DNA of 43,316 nt from an uncultured Devosia sp. (GTDB lineage: Bacteria; Pseudomonadota; Alphaproteobacteria; Rhizobiales; Devosiaceae), in the NCBI RefSeq assembly GCF_913055165.1, contig NZ_CAJXJS010000029.1:1-43316 (forward strand), written 5' to 3'. A program made the position numbers and the translations under genes. The notes under the pieces are model-generated. The model searched no databases. It was not told the origin of the DNA and saw only the letters and a list, made by a program, of their open reading frames with translations. Positions within the stretch are counted from its first letter, which is position 1. Each line of letters starts with the position of its first letter. Shown here piece after piece: positions 25,845 through 35,814 of the stretch.

Positions 25845-26888
25845 ATGAAATTTCTTGACCAGGCCAAGGTCTATATCAAATCCGGTTCCGGCGGCGCCGG
25901 CGCCGTCAGCTTCCTGCGCGAAAAGTTCGTCGAGTTCGGTGGCCCCGACGGTGGCAATGGTGGCCGTGGCGGTGACGTCATTGCCGAATGTGCCGACGGT
26001 CTGAACACGCTGATCGATTTCCGCTACCAACAGCACTTTCGTGCCGGCACCGGCGTTCATGGCATGGGCAAGAACCGCACCGGTGCCGATGGGGAGGACG
26101 TTGTCCTGCGCGTGCCGGTGGGCACCCAGATTTTTGAAGAGGATCAGGAAACGCTGATCGCAGACTTCACCGAAGTGGGCCAACGGGTGGTTCTCTTGAA
26201 GGGCGGCAATGGCGGCTTCGGCAATGCCTATTTCAAGACCAGTTCCAATCAGGCGCCGCGTCGCGCCAATCCAGGTCAGGAAGGCATCGAAAAGGGCATC
26301 TGGCTTCGGCTCAAGCTCATCGCCGATGCCGGACTTGTCGGTCAGCCCAATGCCGGCAAATCGACCTTCCTTTCCGCGGTATCGGCCGCCAAGCCAAAGA
26401 TTGCCGACTATCCTTTCACCACGCTGCATCCCAACCTGGGTGTGGTGCGCATCGCCGAACGCGAATTTGTTCTGGCCGACATCCCTGGCCTCATCGAAGG
26501 GGCAAGCGAAGGCATTGGCATTGGCGACCGGTTTCTTGGCCATATCGAGCGCTGTGGCGTCCTCATCCACCTTATCGACGGCACCAACGAAGATGTCGCC
26601 CACACCTATGAGGCGGTCCGCTATGAGCTGGCTGCCTATGCCGATGTGCTGGCCGAAAAGCCCGAAATCGTGGTGCTCAACAAGGTCGATGCGCTGACAC
26701 CCGAAGAACTCAAGGCCAAGGTCAAGGCTCTCAAAAAGGTCAGCAAGGCCGAAGTGAGGCTGGTTTCGGGGGTCACCGGCGAGGGCGTGGAACAGGTGCT
26801 GTTCGACGTCCTCCATATCCTGGACGCCGAGAAGGCCGAAAAGGCGGAGACCGAGCGCCGGAAGACAGAAGAGAAATGGACGCCTTGA
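25845..26888 (+). CDS. obgE: GTPase ObgE/CgtA
   Basis: A 347-residue Obg GTPase involved in 50S maturation and stress signalling. The glycine-rich Obg fold occupies residues 1-158 ([28 protein letters not shown]). The G domain follows with G1 [10 protein letters not shown]3 DIPGLIEGA and G4 NKVDAL. The C-terminus is short and acidic/basic. ATG 25845 has GGAAGG ten bases upstream and gives the canonical [10 protein letters not shown] start. Confidence 0.96.
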   Translation: MKFLDQAKVYIKSGSGGAGAVSFLREKFVEFGGPDGGNGGRGGDVIAECADGLNTLIDFRYQQHFRAGTGVHGMGKNRTGADGEDVVLRVPVGTQIFEEDQETLIADFTEVGQRVVLLKGGNGGFGNAYFKTSSNQAPRRANPGQEGIEKGIWLRLKLIADAGLVGQPNAGKSTFLSAVSAAKPKIADYPFTTLHPNLGVVRIAEREFVLADIPGLIEGASEGIGIGDRFLGHIERCGVLIHLIDGTNEDVAHTYEAVRYELAAYADVLAEKPEIVVLNKVDALTPEELKAKVKALKKVSKAEVRLVSGVTGEGVEQVLFDVLHILDAEKAEKAETERRKTEEKWTP

Positions 26889-28063
26889 TGGGCATGGCCT
26901 CTCCCCTCACCAACTACCGCCGCATCACCATCAAGATTGGCTCGGCCCTGCTCGTGGACAAGGCCGGCAGGTTGCGCGCCGATTGGCTGGCGGGCCTTGC
27001 CGCCGACATCGCCACGCTCAAGGCCGAGCGCCGGGAAATCGTCATCGTCTCCTCAGGCGCCATCGCACTGGGTCGCAGCCTGCTGGGCCTCTCCGCGCTC
27101 GCACTGACACTCGAGCAGAGCCAGGCTGCCGCCAGTGCAGGACAAATTGCCCTGTCCCAGGCCTGGGCAGAAGCACTTGGGCAGCACGGGATTGTCACCG
27201 GGCAAATTCTCATCACCCCCAATATCACCGAGGAACGGCGCTACTACCTCAACGCCCGCACCACCATCCAGACACTCTTGGGTCTCGGGGCCATTCCCAT
27301 CATCAATGAGAACGACTCCGTTGCCACCGCCGAAATCCGCTATGGCGACAATGACCGGCTCTCGGCCCGCGTGGCCACCATGATCGAGGCCGACCTTCTG
27401 GTCCTGCTCTCGGATGTCGACGGCCTTTATACCGCGCCGCCCGCCAGGGACCCCGGCGCCCGCCATCTGCCCGTGGTCGAAGCAATCACCCCGGCAATCG
27501 AAGCCATGGCCGGCGGCGCGGCCAGCCATCTTTCACGCGGCGGCATGACCACCAAGGTCGAGGCCGGCAAGATCGCCACCCAGGCCGGAACGGCCATGAT
27601 CATCGCCAAGGGTACCGAAGAGCATCCCCTGCGACGCCTGACCGAGGGTGGGCTGCATACGCTCTTCAAGCCGGCAACCACCCGCGCTCAATCGCGAAAA
27701 CGCTGGATCATGGGCACGTTGGCGATCGCCGGCACTGTGCGCGTCGATGCCGGTGCAGCGCGCGCGCTCAGTCTGGGCAAGTCCCTGCTGCCGGTTGGTG
27801 TGACCCAGATCACCGGCAATTTCGAACGGGGCGATACGATTGCCGTGCTGGGCCCTGAAGGCCAGGAGATTGCCAGAGGCCTGGTCAGCTTCGACAGCGA
27901 GGACGCCCGCCTGGTCATTGGCAAGCACAGCGAAGCGGTAATCGAGCTGCTGGGCTCGGGCAATCGCGGCGCCATGGTGCACCGGGACAACCTCGTGCTC
28001 ACGGGCGCGCGCGGCGACAACGAGACCGAACAGCAGATGGAGGCGAACCATGAGCCTGGCTGA
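26876..28063 (+). CDS. proB: glutamate 5-kinase
   Basis: A 395-residue enzyme catalysing the first step of proline synthesis, ATP-dependent phosphorylation of glutamate. The amino-acid kinase domain shows KIGSALLVD near residue 21, [17 protein letters not shown], and [15 protein letters not shown]-terminal PUA domain runs from about residue 280. Starts at 26876, 26888 (TGATG with the obgE stop) and 26894 are all possible; I give the longest. The stop overlaps proA by 14 bases, so the two pathway enzymes are co-translated. Confidence 0.95.
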   Translation: MDALMGMASPLTNYRRITIKIGSALLVDKAGRLRADWLAGLAADIATLKAERREIVIVSSGAIALGRSLLGLSALALTLEQSQAAASAGQIALSQAWAEALGQHGIVTGQILITPNITEERRYYLNARTTIQTLLGLGAIPIINENDSVATAEIRYGDNDRLSARVATMIEADLLVLLSDVDGLYTAPPARDPGARHLPVVEAITPAIEAMAGGAASHLSRGGMTTKVEAGKIATQAGTAMIIAKGTEEHPLRRLTEGGLHTLFKPATTRAQSRKRWIMGTLAIAGTVRVDAGAARALSLGKSLLPVGVTQITGNFERGDTIAVLGPEGQEIARGLVSFDSEDARLVIGKHSEAVIELLGSGNRGAMVHRDNLVLTGARGDNETEQQMEANHEPG

Positions 28064-29333
28064 AGCCATCACAACCGACATTCCAGCACTGATGGCCGAT
28101 ATCGGCCGCAAGGCCCGCATTGGGGCCAACGCGCTCAAGATCGCTACGCCCGAACAGAAGCGAACGGCGCTGCTGACCGCTGCGGGCGCCATCAACGCTC
28201 ATCGCAAGAAGATACTGGCGGCCAACGCCCTGGACATGCAGGCCGCCGAACAAAAGGGCATTTCGAAGGCCTTTCTGGACCGGCTGTTGCTCACCGATGC
28301 CCGCATTGACGGCATTATCGAGGCCGTCAGGACGATTGCCGAATTGCCCGATCCCGTCGGCACGGTCATGTCCGAGTGGGATCGCCCCAATGGCCTGCAT
28401 ATCGAGCGCGTGCGCACCCCTCTGGGCGTCATCGGGGTGATCTTTGAATCCCGCCCCAATGTCACCGCCGATGCCGGCGCCTTGTGCATCAAGTCCGGTA
28501 ACGCCGTCATCCTGCGCGGGGGCAGCGACAGCTTCCACTCGTCCCGCGCCATTGTCGATTGCCTGCTGGACGGATTGCATCTGGCCGGGCTGCCGGTGGA
28601 ATGTGTGCAACTGGTGCCCACCACCGACCGCGCGGCCGTTGGCGAGATGCTCAAGGGGTTGGACGGAAACATCGACGTCATCGTGCCCCGTGGCGGCAAG
28701 ACACTGGTGGCCCGCGTCCAGGCCGAAGCCCGGGTGCCGGTTTTTGCCCACCTCGAGGGGCTGGTGCATGTCTATATCGACAGATCGGCCGATCTCGACA
28801 AGGCCGTCAACGTCACCCTCAATGCCAAGATGCGCCGCACCGGCATTTGCGGCGCCGCTGAAACCCTGCTCGTTCACAAGGACGTTGTGGCCACCCATCT
28901 CAAGCCGATCATCGACGCTCTAGTGGCCAAGGGATGCGAAATCCGCGGCGACGCGACGGTCATGTCCATGGTCGAAGCCGCCAAGCCAGCGACGGAAGAA
29001 GACTGGAAGACCGAATATGAGGATGCCATTATTTCGGTGAAGGTGGTGGACAGTATCGAGGCGGCCATTGCGCATATCGAGCATTATTCGAGCTACCATA
29101 CCGAGGCGATCATCGCCGAAGATTCAGCCGCGGTCGAAAAATTCTTCAACGAAATCGACTCGGCGATTCTCATGCATAATGCCTCGACCCAGTTTGCCGA
29201 TGGCGGCGAATTTGGCTTCGGCGGCGAGATCGGCATCGCTACCGGCAAGATGCACGCTCGCGGACCCGTCGGCGTCGAACAGCTGACCAGCTTCAAATAT
29301 CGCGTCCGCGGCACTGGACAGTTGCGACCCTGA
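28050..29333 (+). CDS. proA: gamma-glutamyl phosphate reductase
   Basis: A 427-residue NADPH-dependent reductase of the aldehyde-dehydrogenase fold, second step of proline synthesis. [11 protein letters not shown] near residue 130, GGSDSFHSS, and the catalytic cysteine in [11 protein letters not shown] near 267 are visible. The C-terminus carries [19 protein letters not shown], the family signature. It overlaps proB by 14 bases. Confidence 0.97.
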   Translation: MSLAEAITTDIPALMADIGRKARIGANALKIATPEQKRTALLTAAGAINAHRKKILAANALDMQAAEQKGISKAFLDRLLLTDARIDGIIEAVRTIAELPDPVGTVMSEWDRPNGLHIERVRTPLGVIGVIFESRPNVTADAGALCIKSGNAVILRGGSDSFHSSRAIVDCLLDGLHLAGLPVECVQLVPTTDRAAVGEMLKGLDGNIDVIVPRGGKTLVARVQAEARVPVFAHLEGLVHVYIDRSADLDKAVNVTLNAKMRRTGICGAAETLLVHKDVVATHLKPIIDALVAKGCEIRGDATVMSMVEAAKPATEEDWKTEYEDAIISVKVVDSIEAAIAHIEHYSSYHTEAIIAEDSAAVEKFFNEIDSAILMHNASTQFADGGEFGFGGEIGIATGKMHARGPVGVEQLTSFKYRVRGTGQLRP

Positions 29334-29337
29334 TCCT

Positions 29338-29988
29338 GTGACCCGGCGCCCACCCCTCCGCATCCCCGGCATTACGACCCTGCCGCCGTCGGCGACCGGC
29401 ATGCGGATCGGGCTATTTGGCGGCAGTTTCAATCCGCTGCACCAGGGCCATTTGCTGGTGATGGAGGAAACGCTGCGCCGGCTGCAGCTGCACGCGCTCT
29501 GGGTGCTGGTGACGCCTGGCAACCCGCTCAAGGACAATTCCGGCCTGCCGCCGCTGCAGGATCGCGTTCTGGCCGCGCGCCGCCTGATCGCCGACCCGCG
29601 CGTGCGCGTCACCGGGTTCGAAGCAGAGCGGGGCTTTGCCTATAGCTCCCAGACCATCGACTTCCTGACTTCGGCCATGCCCGACCGTCGCTTCGTCTGG
29701 ATAATGGGAGCGGATAGCCTGGCAAATTTTCACCGCTGGCAGAATTGGCGCGATATGGCCGCCAAGGTGCCCATTGCCGTCTATGTCCGGCCCGGCGCGG
29801 CGCGGCGGGCCTTGGCATCTCGTGCCGCCGCGACCTTTGACCACGCCCAGCACGACGAAAGCGACGCAGCGGTTCTGGCCAGTTGCCAGGCCCCGGCCTG
29901 GATCTACCTGCAAGGTCGGCAATCGGCCCTGTCCTCGACCGCCATAAGGGCTTCGCAGAACCATGCGCAAGGATTGATTGGCCCCTGA
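29338..29988 (+). CDS. nadD: nicotinate-nucleotide adenylyltransferase
   Basis: A 216-residue nucleotidyltransferase of NAD synthesis. GGSFNPLHQGH near residue 28 is the ATP-binding motif, MGADSLANFHRW the substrate region, and LSSTAIR near the C-terminus the second nucleotide motif. The GTG start four bases after proA leaves a 21-residue N-terminal extension before MRIGLFGG, as I recall in rhizobial homologues; ATG 29401 is the alternative. Confidence 0.94.
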   Translation: MTRRPPLRIPGITTLPPSATGMRIGLFGGSFNPLHQGHLLVMEETLRRLQLHALWVLVTPGNPLKDNSGLPPLQDRVLAARRLIADPRVRVTGFEAERGFAYSSQTIDFLTSAMPDRRFVWIMGADSLANFHRWQNWRDMAAKVPIAVYVRPGAARRALASRAAATFDHAQHDESDAAVLASCQAPAWIYLQGRQSALSSTAIRASQNHAQGLIGP

Positions 29989-30160
29989 TCTTGCGAAATT
30001 GGTCGCAAGAGCGCATATTTGGAACCAAGTGTGATCATTGTCACCGGAACAGGAACAGACGGCTTGCCGTTTTCACGACGCCGCAACATTCCGATCAACA
30101 ACCAAGGATGCTCAACTTACGCATGACCCATGCTCGCGCATGGGCAGAAGGCCGTTTCTG

Positions 30161-30553
30161 ATGGCCGCGCTGCCCGAAAACACCACCACCGCTTCGCCCG
30201 CCAATCTGGCCGGCGCGCAAAAACCCCTGATCGACCTCATTCTCGATACGCTGGACGATGCCAAGGCCGAAGAAACGGTCTCGGTGGACATCGCCGGCAA
30301 ATCGTCGCTGGCCGACCACATGATCGTGACCTCGGGCCGCTCCCAGCGCCATGTCGGCGCGGTGGCAGACCAAGTCATCACCGCATTGCGGGACAATGGC
30401 TATGGCAAGCCGCGCGTAGAAGGCCTGCCGCATTGCGATTGGGTTCTGGTGGATGCAGGCGATGTGATCCTGCACATCTTCCGCCCTGAAGTGCGCGAAT
30501 TCTACAATATCGAGAAGATGTGGCAGGCCGACTTCGCCGCAGATCAGCACTAG
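30161..30553 (+). CDS. rsfS: ribosomal silencing factor RsfS
   Basis: A 130-residue protein of the Iojap/RsfS family, which binds L14 and prevents subunit joining during starvation. DHMIVTSGRSQRHVGAVAD near residue 48 and CDWVLVDAGDVILHIFRPE near 90 are diagnostic. The start is uncertain: ATG 30161 gives a normal length; ATG 30140 would add seven residues but lies within a 7-bp hairpin (CCCATGC/GCATGGG, 30127-30144) that may modulate initiation. Confidence 0.93.
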   Translation: MAALPENTTTASPANLAGAQKPLIDLILDTLDDAKAEETVSVDIAGKSSLADHMIVTSGRSQRHVGAVADQVITALRDNGYGKPRVEGLPHCDWVLVDAGDVILHIFRPEVREFYNIEKMWQADFAADQH

Positions 30554-30568
30554 GCGCCGCCCGACCAG

Positions 30569-31051
30569 ATGCGCATTGCGATTGCGGCCATCGGCCGGAT
30601 GAAGAACGGGCCAGAGCGCGAGCTTGTGGCCCGTTATCTTGAGCGCGCCGGCGCCAGTGGCAGACCGCTGGCCCTGACCGGGTTCGACGTCACCGAAATC
30701 AGTGAGTCCCGTGCAGGTTCCTCTGCCGCCCGAAAGGCCGAGGAGGCCAAGGCCTTGCGCGCTGCTTTGCCCGACGGCATCACCATCATGCTCGATGAGC
30801 GCGGCAAGGGCCTCAATTCCGAGGCCTTTGCCGGCCAACTCGCGCGCTGGCGCGACGATGGCAGGGCGGCGGTCGGTTTCGTCATCGGCGGCGCCGACGG
30901 CATCGATCCGGATTTCGTACGCACGGCCGACCTCGCGCTCAGCTTCTCGCCCATGGTCTGGCCGCATCAATTGGTCCGCATCATGCTGGCCGAGCAGCTC
31001 TATCGCGCCACCACCATCCTTTCGGGTCATCCTTATCACCGCGGCGACTGA
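30569..31051 (+). CDS. rlmH: 23S rRNA (pseudouridine-1915-N3)-methyltransferase RlmH
   Basis: A 160-residue SPOUT methyltransferase acting on helix 69 of 23S rRNA in assembled 70S ribosomes. The knot region shows MLDERGKGLNSEAFA near residue 72, FVIGGADGID near 103, and the C-terminal ALSFSPMVWPHQLVR with EQLYRATTILSGHPYHRGD. It follows rsfS by 15 bases, the usual pairing. Confidence 0.96.
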   Translation: MRIAIAAIGRMKNGPERELVARYLERAGASGRPLALTGFDVTEISESRAGSSAARKAEEAKALRAALPDGITIMLDERGKGLNSEAFAGQLARWRDDGRAAVGFVIGGADGIDPDFVRTADLALSFSPMVWPHQLVRIMLAEQLYRATTILSGHPYHRGD

Positions 31052-31065
31052 CCAGCTCACGGCAT

Positions 31066-31110
31066 GGTTAAGCAATGTTAACCGCCGGTTTGCTGCACGC
31101 TTGCTAGAGT
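31066..31110 (+). promoter_or_regulatory. CtrA-like palindrome and -10 box before the EnvC-like gene
   Basis: GGTTAAGCAATGTTAACC (31066-31083) is a perfect 6+6+6 palindrome containing two TTAA elements. The CtrA consensus is TTAA-N7-TTAA; here the gap is six. A TAGAGT -10 lies at 31105-31110, which places the second TTAACC next to the -35 position, where CtrA usually binds. No ordinary -35 is seen, fitting an activator-dependent promoter. Confidence 0.35.
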
Positions 31111-31154
31111 GTGCCCCAATTGATTCGGGGGTTTCCCCTTTCTCAGGAGACGCC

Positions 31155-32576
31155 ATGCCCCTGCGGCCGGCACATCGTATAGGAAGCCTGCTGGTCGGCC
31201 TATTGCTCACAGGCGCCCTCTCCTGGCCCGGCCTGGCGCAGACCGAAACGGCCCCTGAACCCGCAGTTGACATGGAACTGCGCCCCTCTCTATCCATGGA
31301 GCCGGAGGCAGCGCCCGAAGGCGCCGATGCCACTGGGGCACTTACTGAGGACCCCGCAGCCCAGGAAAGTGAAAGCGGCGACCCCGCCGTTCATAACGCG
31401 GCCGACCTTGCCGAGGTGGAGGCCACCCTTTCGCTCAGCCGCGAGCGCATCGACGCCCTGAAGGCCGAGATCGCGGCCATGGAAGGGGACCGCACCCAGC
31501 AGAACGCAGCCCTGATCGCCGCGGCCCAGCGGGTAAAGCTCGCCGAGATCGAAGTCGCCGATGTCGAGGAGCGCATTTCCGATCTGATCGTTCGTGAGCT
31601 GGAAGTTCGCGGACGGCTCGATGGCGCCGACGCCGAAGTCTCCAATGTCCTGGCGGCATTGGAACGAATTTCACTCAATCCACCACCGGCATTGATCGTC
31701 GATCCCGGCGACGCCCTTGGTTCGGCGCGCGGCGCCATGTTGATCGCGGCAATCCTGCCTCAATTGCGCGAGCGCGCCGATGCCGTGGCCACAGACCTCA
31801 AGACACTGACCGAAATTAAGGCCGCGGCTCTGGCCGAAGAGGAAACCCTCAAGGCCAATCATGAGGTTCTTGAGGAAGAACAACTGCGTATCGCCACGCT
31901 GATCGCAGCCCGCAAGGCGGGCATCGATCAGATGAGCGCCGAACTGCAGGCCGAAGAGGCCGAGGCCGTGGCTCTGGCCGAGCGCGCAAGTACACTGCGC
32001 GAATTGATCGGTGCCCTTTCCGAGCGCGCTGCTGCCGGCGCCACCGCGGCCCCGGCGACCACCGATGCCGACCTGCCCCAGCTCTCGCCCGAGGCCATCG
32101 AGCTGGCCTTTGCCGACGCCGGCCGTACCCAGCCCGCCGTGCCCTTCCCCCTGGCGCGTGGCTACCTGACCTCTCCCGCCAATGGTGTCACAGTGGTCGA
32201 TTTCGGTGCCAATGACGGGCGCGGCGGCATCGCCCAGGGTCAGTCCATTGTCACCCGCGCCGAAGCCCAAGTTTTGGCTCCTGCCGATGGTTGGGTGCTC
32301 TATAAGGGGCCTTACCTCAATTATGGCCAGATCGTCATTCTCAATACCGGCAGCGGCTACACGGCCCTGCTTGCTGGCCTTGGCGCGATCACCGCAGAGA
32401 TCGGCCAATTCGTGCAGATGGGCGAACCCTTGGGAACCATGGGATCACGCACAATTGGACGAACCGTAAGCACCAATGCTGGAAACGACCAGCCGACCCT
32501 TTATATTGAGCTGCGAGAAAACAACGAGCCTTTCGACCCGGCCGGGTGGTGGGCCAGACCAGAACAGACGGGATAA
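31155..32576 (+). CDS. EnvC-like murein hydrolase activator (degenerate LytM/M23 domain)
   Basis: A 473-residue periplasmic protein with signal peptide (cleavage near PGLAQT), then an acidic region and long coiled coils from about residue 85 to 290. The C-terminal LytM-type domain from about 330 carries VLAPADGWVLYKG, IVILNTGSGYTALLAGLG and LYIELRENNEPFDPAGWW. The histidines that bind zinc in active M23 peptidases are absent, as in EnvC, so it probably activates cell-division amidases instead of cutting murein itself. ATG 31155 has AGGAGA just upstream; a much longer in-frame extension only shadows rlmH. ctpA follows after seven bases. Confidence 0.88.
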   Translation: MPLRPAHRIGSLLVGLLLTGALSWPGLAQTETAPEPAVDMELRPSLSMEPEAAPEGADATGALTEDPAAQESESGDPAVHNAADLAEVEATLSLSRERIDALKAEIAAMEGDRTQQNAALIAAAQRVKLAEIEVADVEERISDLIVRELEVRGRLDGADAEVSNVLAALERISLNPPPALIVDPGDALGSARGAMLIAAILPQLRERADAVATDLKTLTEIKAAALAEEETLKANHEVLEEEQLRIATLIAARKAGIDQMSAELQAEEAEAVALAERASTLRELIGALSERAAAGATAAPATTDADLPQLSPEAIELAFADAGRTQPAVPFPLARGYLTSPANGVTVVDFGANDGRGGIAQGQSIVTRAEAQVLAPADGWVLYKGPYLNYGQIVILNTGSGYTALLAGLGAITAEIGQFVQMGEPLGTMGSRTIGRTVSTNAGNDQPTLYIELRENNEPFDPAGWWARPEQTG

Positions 32577-32583
32577 GACATCC

Positions 32584-34005
32584 ATGCGCCTGACCACCCT
32601 TCGCCTTGCCGCTATCACGGCGGCAGTGCTGGTGCCCGCCACAATGCTGATTGCCCAGGATCAGGCCCCTGCCGATCCGGCGCCGGTTGAGGAGCAGATT
32701 GAGCCCAACCAAAGTGGCGAGGAAGCCGAACCGACCGCCGCTGAGCGGGCCGCAGCGCCGCGCGATCCATTGGAGATTTATGCCGATCTCAACCTTTTCG
32801 GCGAGATCTTCGACCGCATCCGCGCTGAATATGTCGACCCGCCTGATGAGCAGGAACTGATCCGCGCCGCCATCCAGGGCATGCTGACCTCGCTCGACCC
32901 GCATTCGGGCTATCTGCCGCCCATTGAATATGCCGACATGCGCGAGGATACTTCGGGCCAGTTCGGCGGCCTGGGCGTCGAGATCATCATGGAAGAGGGG
33001 CTGATCAAAGTCGTTTCGCCCATCGACGATACTCCCGCGGCCCGCGCCGGCATCCTGTCGAATGATCTGATCATCGAGATCGACGGCCAGTCGGTTCAGG
33101 GCATGACCCAGGACGAAGCCGTCGAAAAAATGCGCGGCGAAGTCGGCACCTCTGTCAAGATTACCGTCTTCCGCGAAGGCGTCAGCGATCCGCTAGAGTT
33201 CGAACTGACGCGGGGCATCATCTCCATGCGCGCCGTGCGCTGGAGCATGGAAGGCGGCGAGACCGAAGGCGAAGGCGATATCGCCGTGTTGCGCCTGGCT
33301 CGATTCTCCGAACAGGCCTTTGTCGGTATCGAGCGTGCCATCGAAGACATTTACGAGGAACGCGACAACGTGCCCCCCAAGGGCATCATCCTGGATTTGC
33401 GGAACAATCCCGGGGGTCTGGTCGACCAGTCGGTCTATGTGGCGGACGCCTTCCTCAATCGCGGTGCCGTGGTTCTGACCCGCGGACGCACCGAAAGCGA
33501 AAGCGCCCGTTATGACGCCGCGCCCGACCCGCTTGATGCGCAGCTTGCCGAAGTACCGCTGGTGGTCTTGATCAATGGTGGATCGGCTTCCGCTTCGGAG
33601 ATCGTTGCCGGCGCCCTGCAGGATCACAAGCGCGCCACCGTGGTGGGCACACGTTCCTTCGGCAAGGGGTCTGTGCAGTCCATCATTTCGCTGGGCCCCG
33701 ATGGGGCCATGCGACTGACCACGGCGCGCTACTACACGCCAAACAATCGCTCCATCCAGGCGCTGGGCATCACCCCGGATATTGAGGTCCGGCAGGTCGT
33801 GCCTGAAGAATTCCAGGGGCGCGACGAGATTATTGGTGAAGCCGGTCTTGAAGGGCACATCACCGTGGATGGCCAGGAAGAAGCCACGGTCGGGTCCTCG
33901 GTCTATGTCCCGGCGGAGAAGACTGAGGACACCCAGCTCCAATATGCCATCCGTCTGATCAAGGGCGAAGAATCCGATCCGGCCTATCCGCCCAGCGGCG
34001 AATAG
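32584..34005 (+). CDS. ctpA: carboxy-terminal processing protease CtpA (S41)
   Basis: A 473-residue periplasmic serine protease. Signal sequence at residues 1-24, a PDZ domain near 110-190 (FGGLGVEIIMEEGLIKVVSP), and the S41 catalytic core with LRNNPGGLVDQS, NGGSASASEIVAGALQDH holding the nucleophile serine, and SFGKGSVQ holding the general-base lysine near 360. The C-terminal tail is acidic. It is coupled to the EnvC-like gene, a common alphaproteobacterial pairing for cell-envelope remodelling. Confidence 0.93.
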   Translation: MRLTTLRLAAITAAVLVPATMLIAQDQAPADPAPVEEQIEPNQSGEEAEPTAAERAAAPRDPLEIYADLNLFGEIFDRIRAEYVDPPDEQELIRAAIQGMLTSLDPHSGYLPPIEYADMREDTSGQFGGLGVEIIMEEGLIKVVSPIDDTPAARAGILSNDLIIEIDGQSVQGMTQDEAVEKMRGEVGTSVKITVFREGVSDPLEFELTRGIISMRAVRWSMEGGETEGEGDIAVLRLARFSEQAFVGIERAIEDIYEERDNVPPKGIILDLRNNPGGLVDQSVYVADAFLNRGAVVLTRGRTESESARYDAAPDPLDAQLAEVPLVVLINGGSASASEIVAGALQDHKRATVVGTRSFGKGSVQSIISLGPDGAMRLTTARYYTPNNRSIQALGITPDIEVRQVVPEEFQGRDEIIGEAGLEGHITVDGQEEATVGSSVYVPAEKTEDTQLQYAIRLIKGEESDPAYPPSGE

Positions 34006-34025
34006 GTCGCGTCGTGATAAAGTCG

Positions 34026-34055
34026 GGATGCGGCGGTCTGATTCGCGCCGCATCC
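34026..34055 (+). promoter_or_regulatory. 10-bp stem hairpin between ctpA and the deacetylase gene
   Basis: GGATGCGGCG/CGCCGCATCC pair perfectly around a 10-base loop. No T-run follows, so it is a weak terminator candidate or an mRNA-stabilising 3' end of ctpA. Confidence 0.4.
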
Positions 34056-34139
34056 GCTTGACGTGTTTCCGGTAACTCCGGCCTGTGAGCCCGGAAATAC
34101 GACGGAGCCAAGACCGATCCGGGGACGAGCCCAGCGCCG

Positions 34140-35270
34140 ATGGCCAATGATCTTTCCACGCCACTGACCGGACGCCGGCGCCAGAAGCAGGAACGAACGG
34201 GCAAGTTTCACTTTCCGTTGGCACGCCTGCTGTTCATTCTCATCTTTCTGGTCATTGGCGGCGTCGCTCTGCGGTTGGTTCTGGTTGACGATCCCGACGG
34301 GGGCCGCCCCAGCCAGGAGGTTGCCATCACCTCCACCCGCGACGGCAACACCATTGCCAACACGGTTGCCACCGGCCCCGCCACCATTACGGCCGATCCA
34401 CATCAGTTTCCGGCAGATGGCTCCATTGTCTCGGTTCCCTTGCCCGGCAGCATGCCGACACCCGGCGAAAGCCCGGATCGCTTTGGTATCCTGCCCGATC
34501 TCAGCGAAGAAACCGCCCATGGCGCCATTCCGCGCATGTCCGGCACCGGGCTGACGCCCTTCATTGCCTATCGCCGCGATGCCAGCGCTGCGGTCGGATC
34601 CGGGCGGCCCATGGTCGCCATTGTCGTTACTGGCCTCGGCATCAACGAGCAGGGCTCGCTCGACGCCATTGATCAACTGCCCGACGAGGTCAGCCTCGCC
34701 TTTGCGCCCTACGGTCGCTCGCTGGAAAACACCGTTGCCGCCGCACGCACGGCAGGCCATGAGGTGATGCTCGAAGTCCCGCTCGAACCCTTCGACTATC
34801 CGCAGAACGACCCCGGTCCACACACGATCCTCACCGGTGAATCGCCACGCGACAATCTTGAGAAGCTGTTCTGGCTGATGGCCCGGTTCGGTGGCTATTT
34901 CGGCGTGATCAACAATATGGGCGCCCGCTTCACCGCCTCGGCGACCGATATGGCACCCATATTGGAAGAACTTGGCGCGCGCGGACTCGGCTATCTTGAT
35001 GATGGCTCGTCAAACCGCTCCGTGGCCGCGCAAATGGCCGGCGCCAATCGCGTCCCCTTCGCCCGCGCCACACAAGTGATCGACGCCAATCCAGCGCGGG
35101 CATCCATCCTCTCAGCACTTGCCAGCCTTGAAGCGCAGGCCATGGAAACCGGCAGCGCAATTGGTATTGTCAGTGCATTGCCCATTTCGGTACAGGCCGT
35201 GGCCGAATGGGCCAGAGAACTGGATGCCAAGGGCATAGCGCTGGTTCCGGCCAGCGCGCTAATGAAATAA
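34140..35270 (+). CDS. divergent polysaccharide deacetylase family protein (YibQ-like)
   Basis: A 376-residue protein with one membrane helix near residues 28-47 and a periplasmic domain. VAIVVTGLGINEQGSLDAIDQLP near 160, EVPLEPFDYPQNDPGPHTI near 222, and GYFGVINNMGARFTA near 253 identify the divergent polysaccharide-deacetylase group, which shares the NodB-like barrel but not the full catalytic set. It commonly follows ctpA. A role in envelope or peptidoglycan processing is inference. Confidence 0.88.
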   Translation: MANDLSTPLTGRRRQKQERTGKFHFPLARLLFILIFLVIGGVALRLVLVDDPDGGRPSQEVAITSTRDGNTIANTVATGPATITADPHQFPADGSIVSVPLPGSMPTPGESPDRFGILPDLSEETAHGAIPRMSGTGLTPFIAYRRDASAAVGSGRPMVAIVVTGLGINEQGSLDAIDQLPDEVSLAFAPYGRSLENTVAAARTAGHEVMLEVPLEPFDYPQNDPGPHTILTGESPRDNLEKLFWLMARFGGYFGVINNMGARFTASATDMAPILEELGARGLGYLDDGSSNRSVAAQMAGANRVPFARATQVIDANPARASILSALASLEAQAMETGSAIGIVSALPISVQAVAEWARELDAKGIALVPASALMK

Positions 35271-35280
35271 GAGTTGTGCC

Positions 35281-35814
35281 ATGACCCCGCCCCCGCGTGA
35301 TGCCTTGCCTTATCGTGACTGCGTGGGCCTCGCCGTGTTCAATGCGCATGGCAATGTGTTCTTTGGCCATCGCAAATCTGCTGGCGATCCAGACCAGTCG
35401 GCTGCCCATGGCTCTGCCTGGCAGATGCCCCAGGGGGGGATCGACAAGGGCGAAGACCCGCTCAAGGCCGCCTTGAGAGAGCTGCACGAAGAGACCAACA
35501 TGACTTCGGTGAGCCTGCTCGCCGAAGCCCCCGAATGGATCTATTACGACCTGCCGGACGATGTGCTGGGCAAGGCCTGGGGCGGGAAATATCGTGGCCA
35601 GCGGCAACGCTGGTTTGCGTTCGCCTTTACCGGGCCGGAGAGCGAAATCGACATTTCCGAGCCGGCTGGCGGCAGGCATGAGCCCGAGTTCAATGCCTGG
35701 CGCTGGGAAAAGCTGAGCCGCGCGCCCAGCCTCATCGTTCCCTTCAAGCGCCCGGCCTACGAGAAGGTGGTAGAGGCATTCCGCGATATTCCGCAGCGTT
35801 TCACCCATGTCTGA
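35281..35814 (+). CDS. rppH: RNA pyrophosphohydrolase (Nudix)
   Basis: A 177-residue Nudix enzyme that removes pyrophosphate from mRNA 5' ends and starts decay. WQMPQGGIDKGEDP with RELHEETNM completes the Nudix box near residues 48-70. EWIYYDLPDDV and QRWFAFAF are typical of the RppH/IalA group. It follows the deacetylase gene by ten bases and overlaps the racemase-like gene by eight. Confidence 0.94.
   Translation: MTPPPRDALPYRDCVGLAVFNAHGNVFFGHRKSAGDPDQSAAHGSAWQMPQGGIDKGEDPLKAALRELHEETNMTSVSLLAEAPEWIYYDLPDDVLGKAWGGKYRGQRQRWFAFAFTGPESEIDISEPAGGRHEPEFNAWRWEKLSRAPSLIVPFKRPAYEKVVEAFRDIPQRFTHV

Noticed and set aside
29989..30010. Hairpin TCTTGCG/CGCAAGA after nadD as a terminator
   Set aside because: Only a 7-bp weak stem and no T-run; reported nowhere as a terminator.
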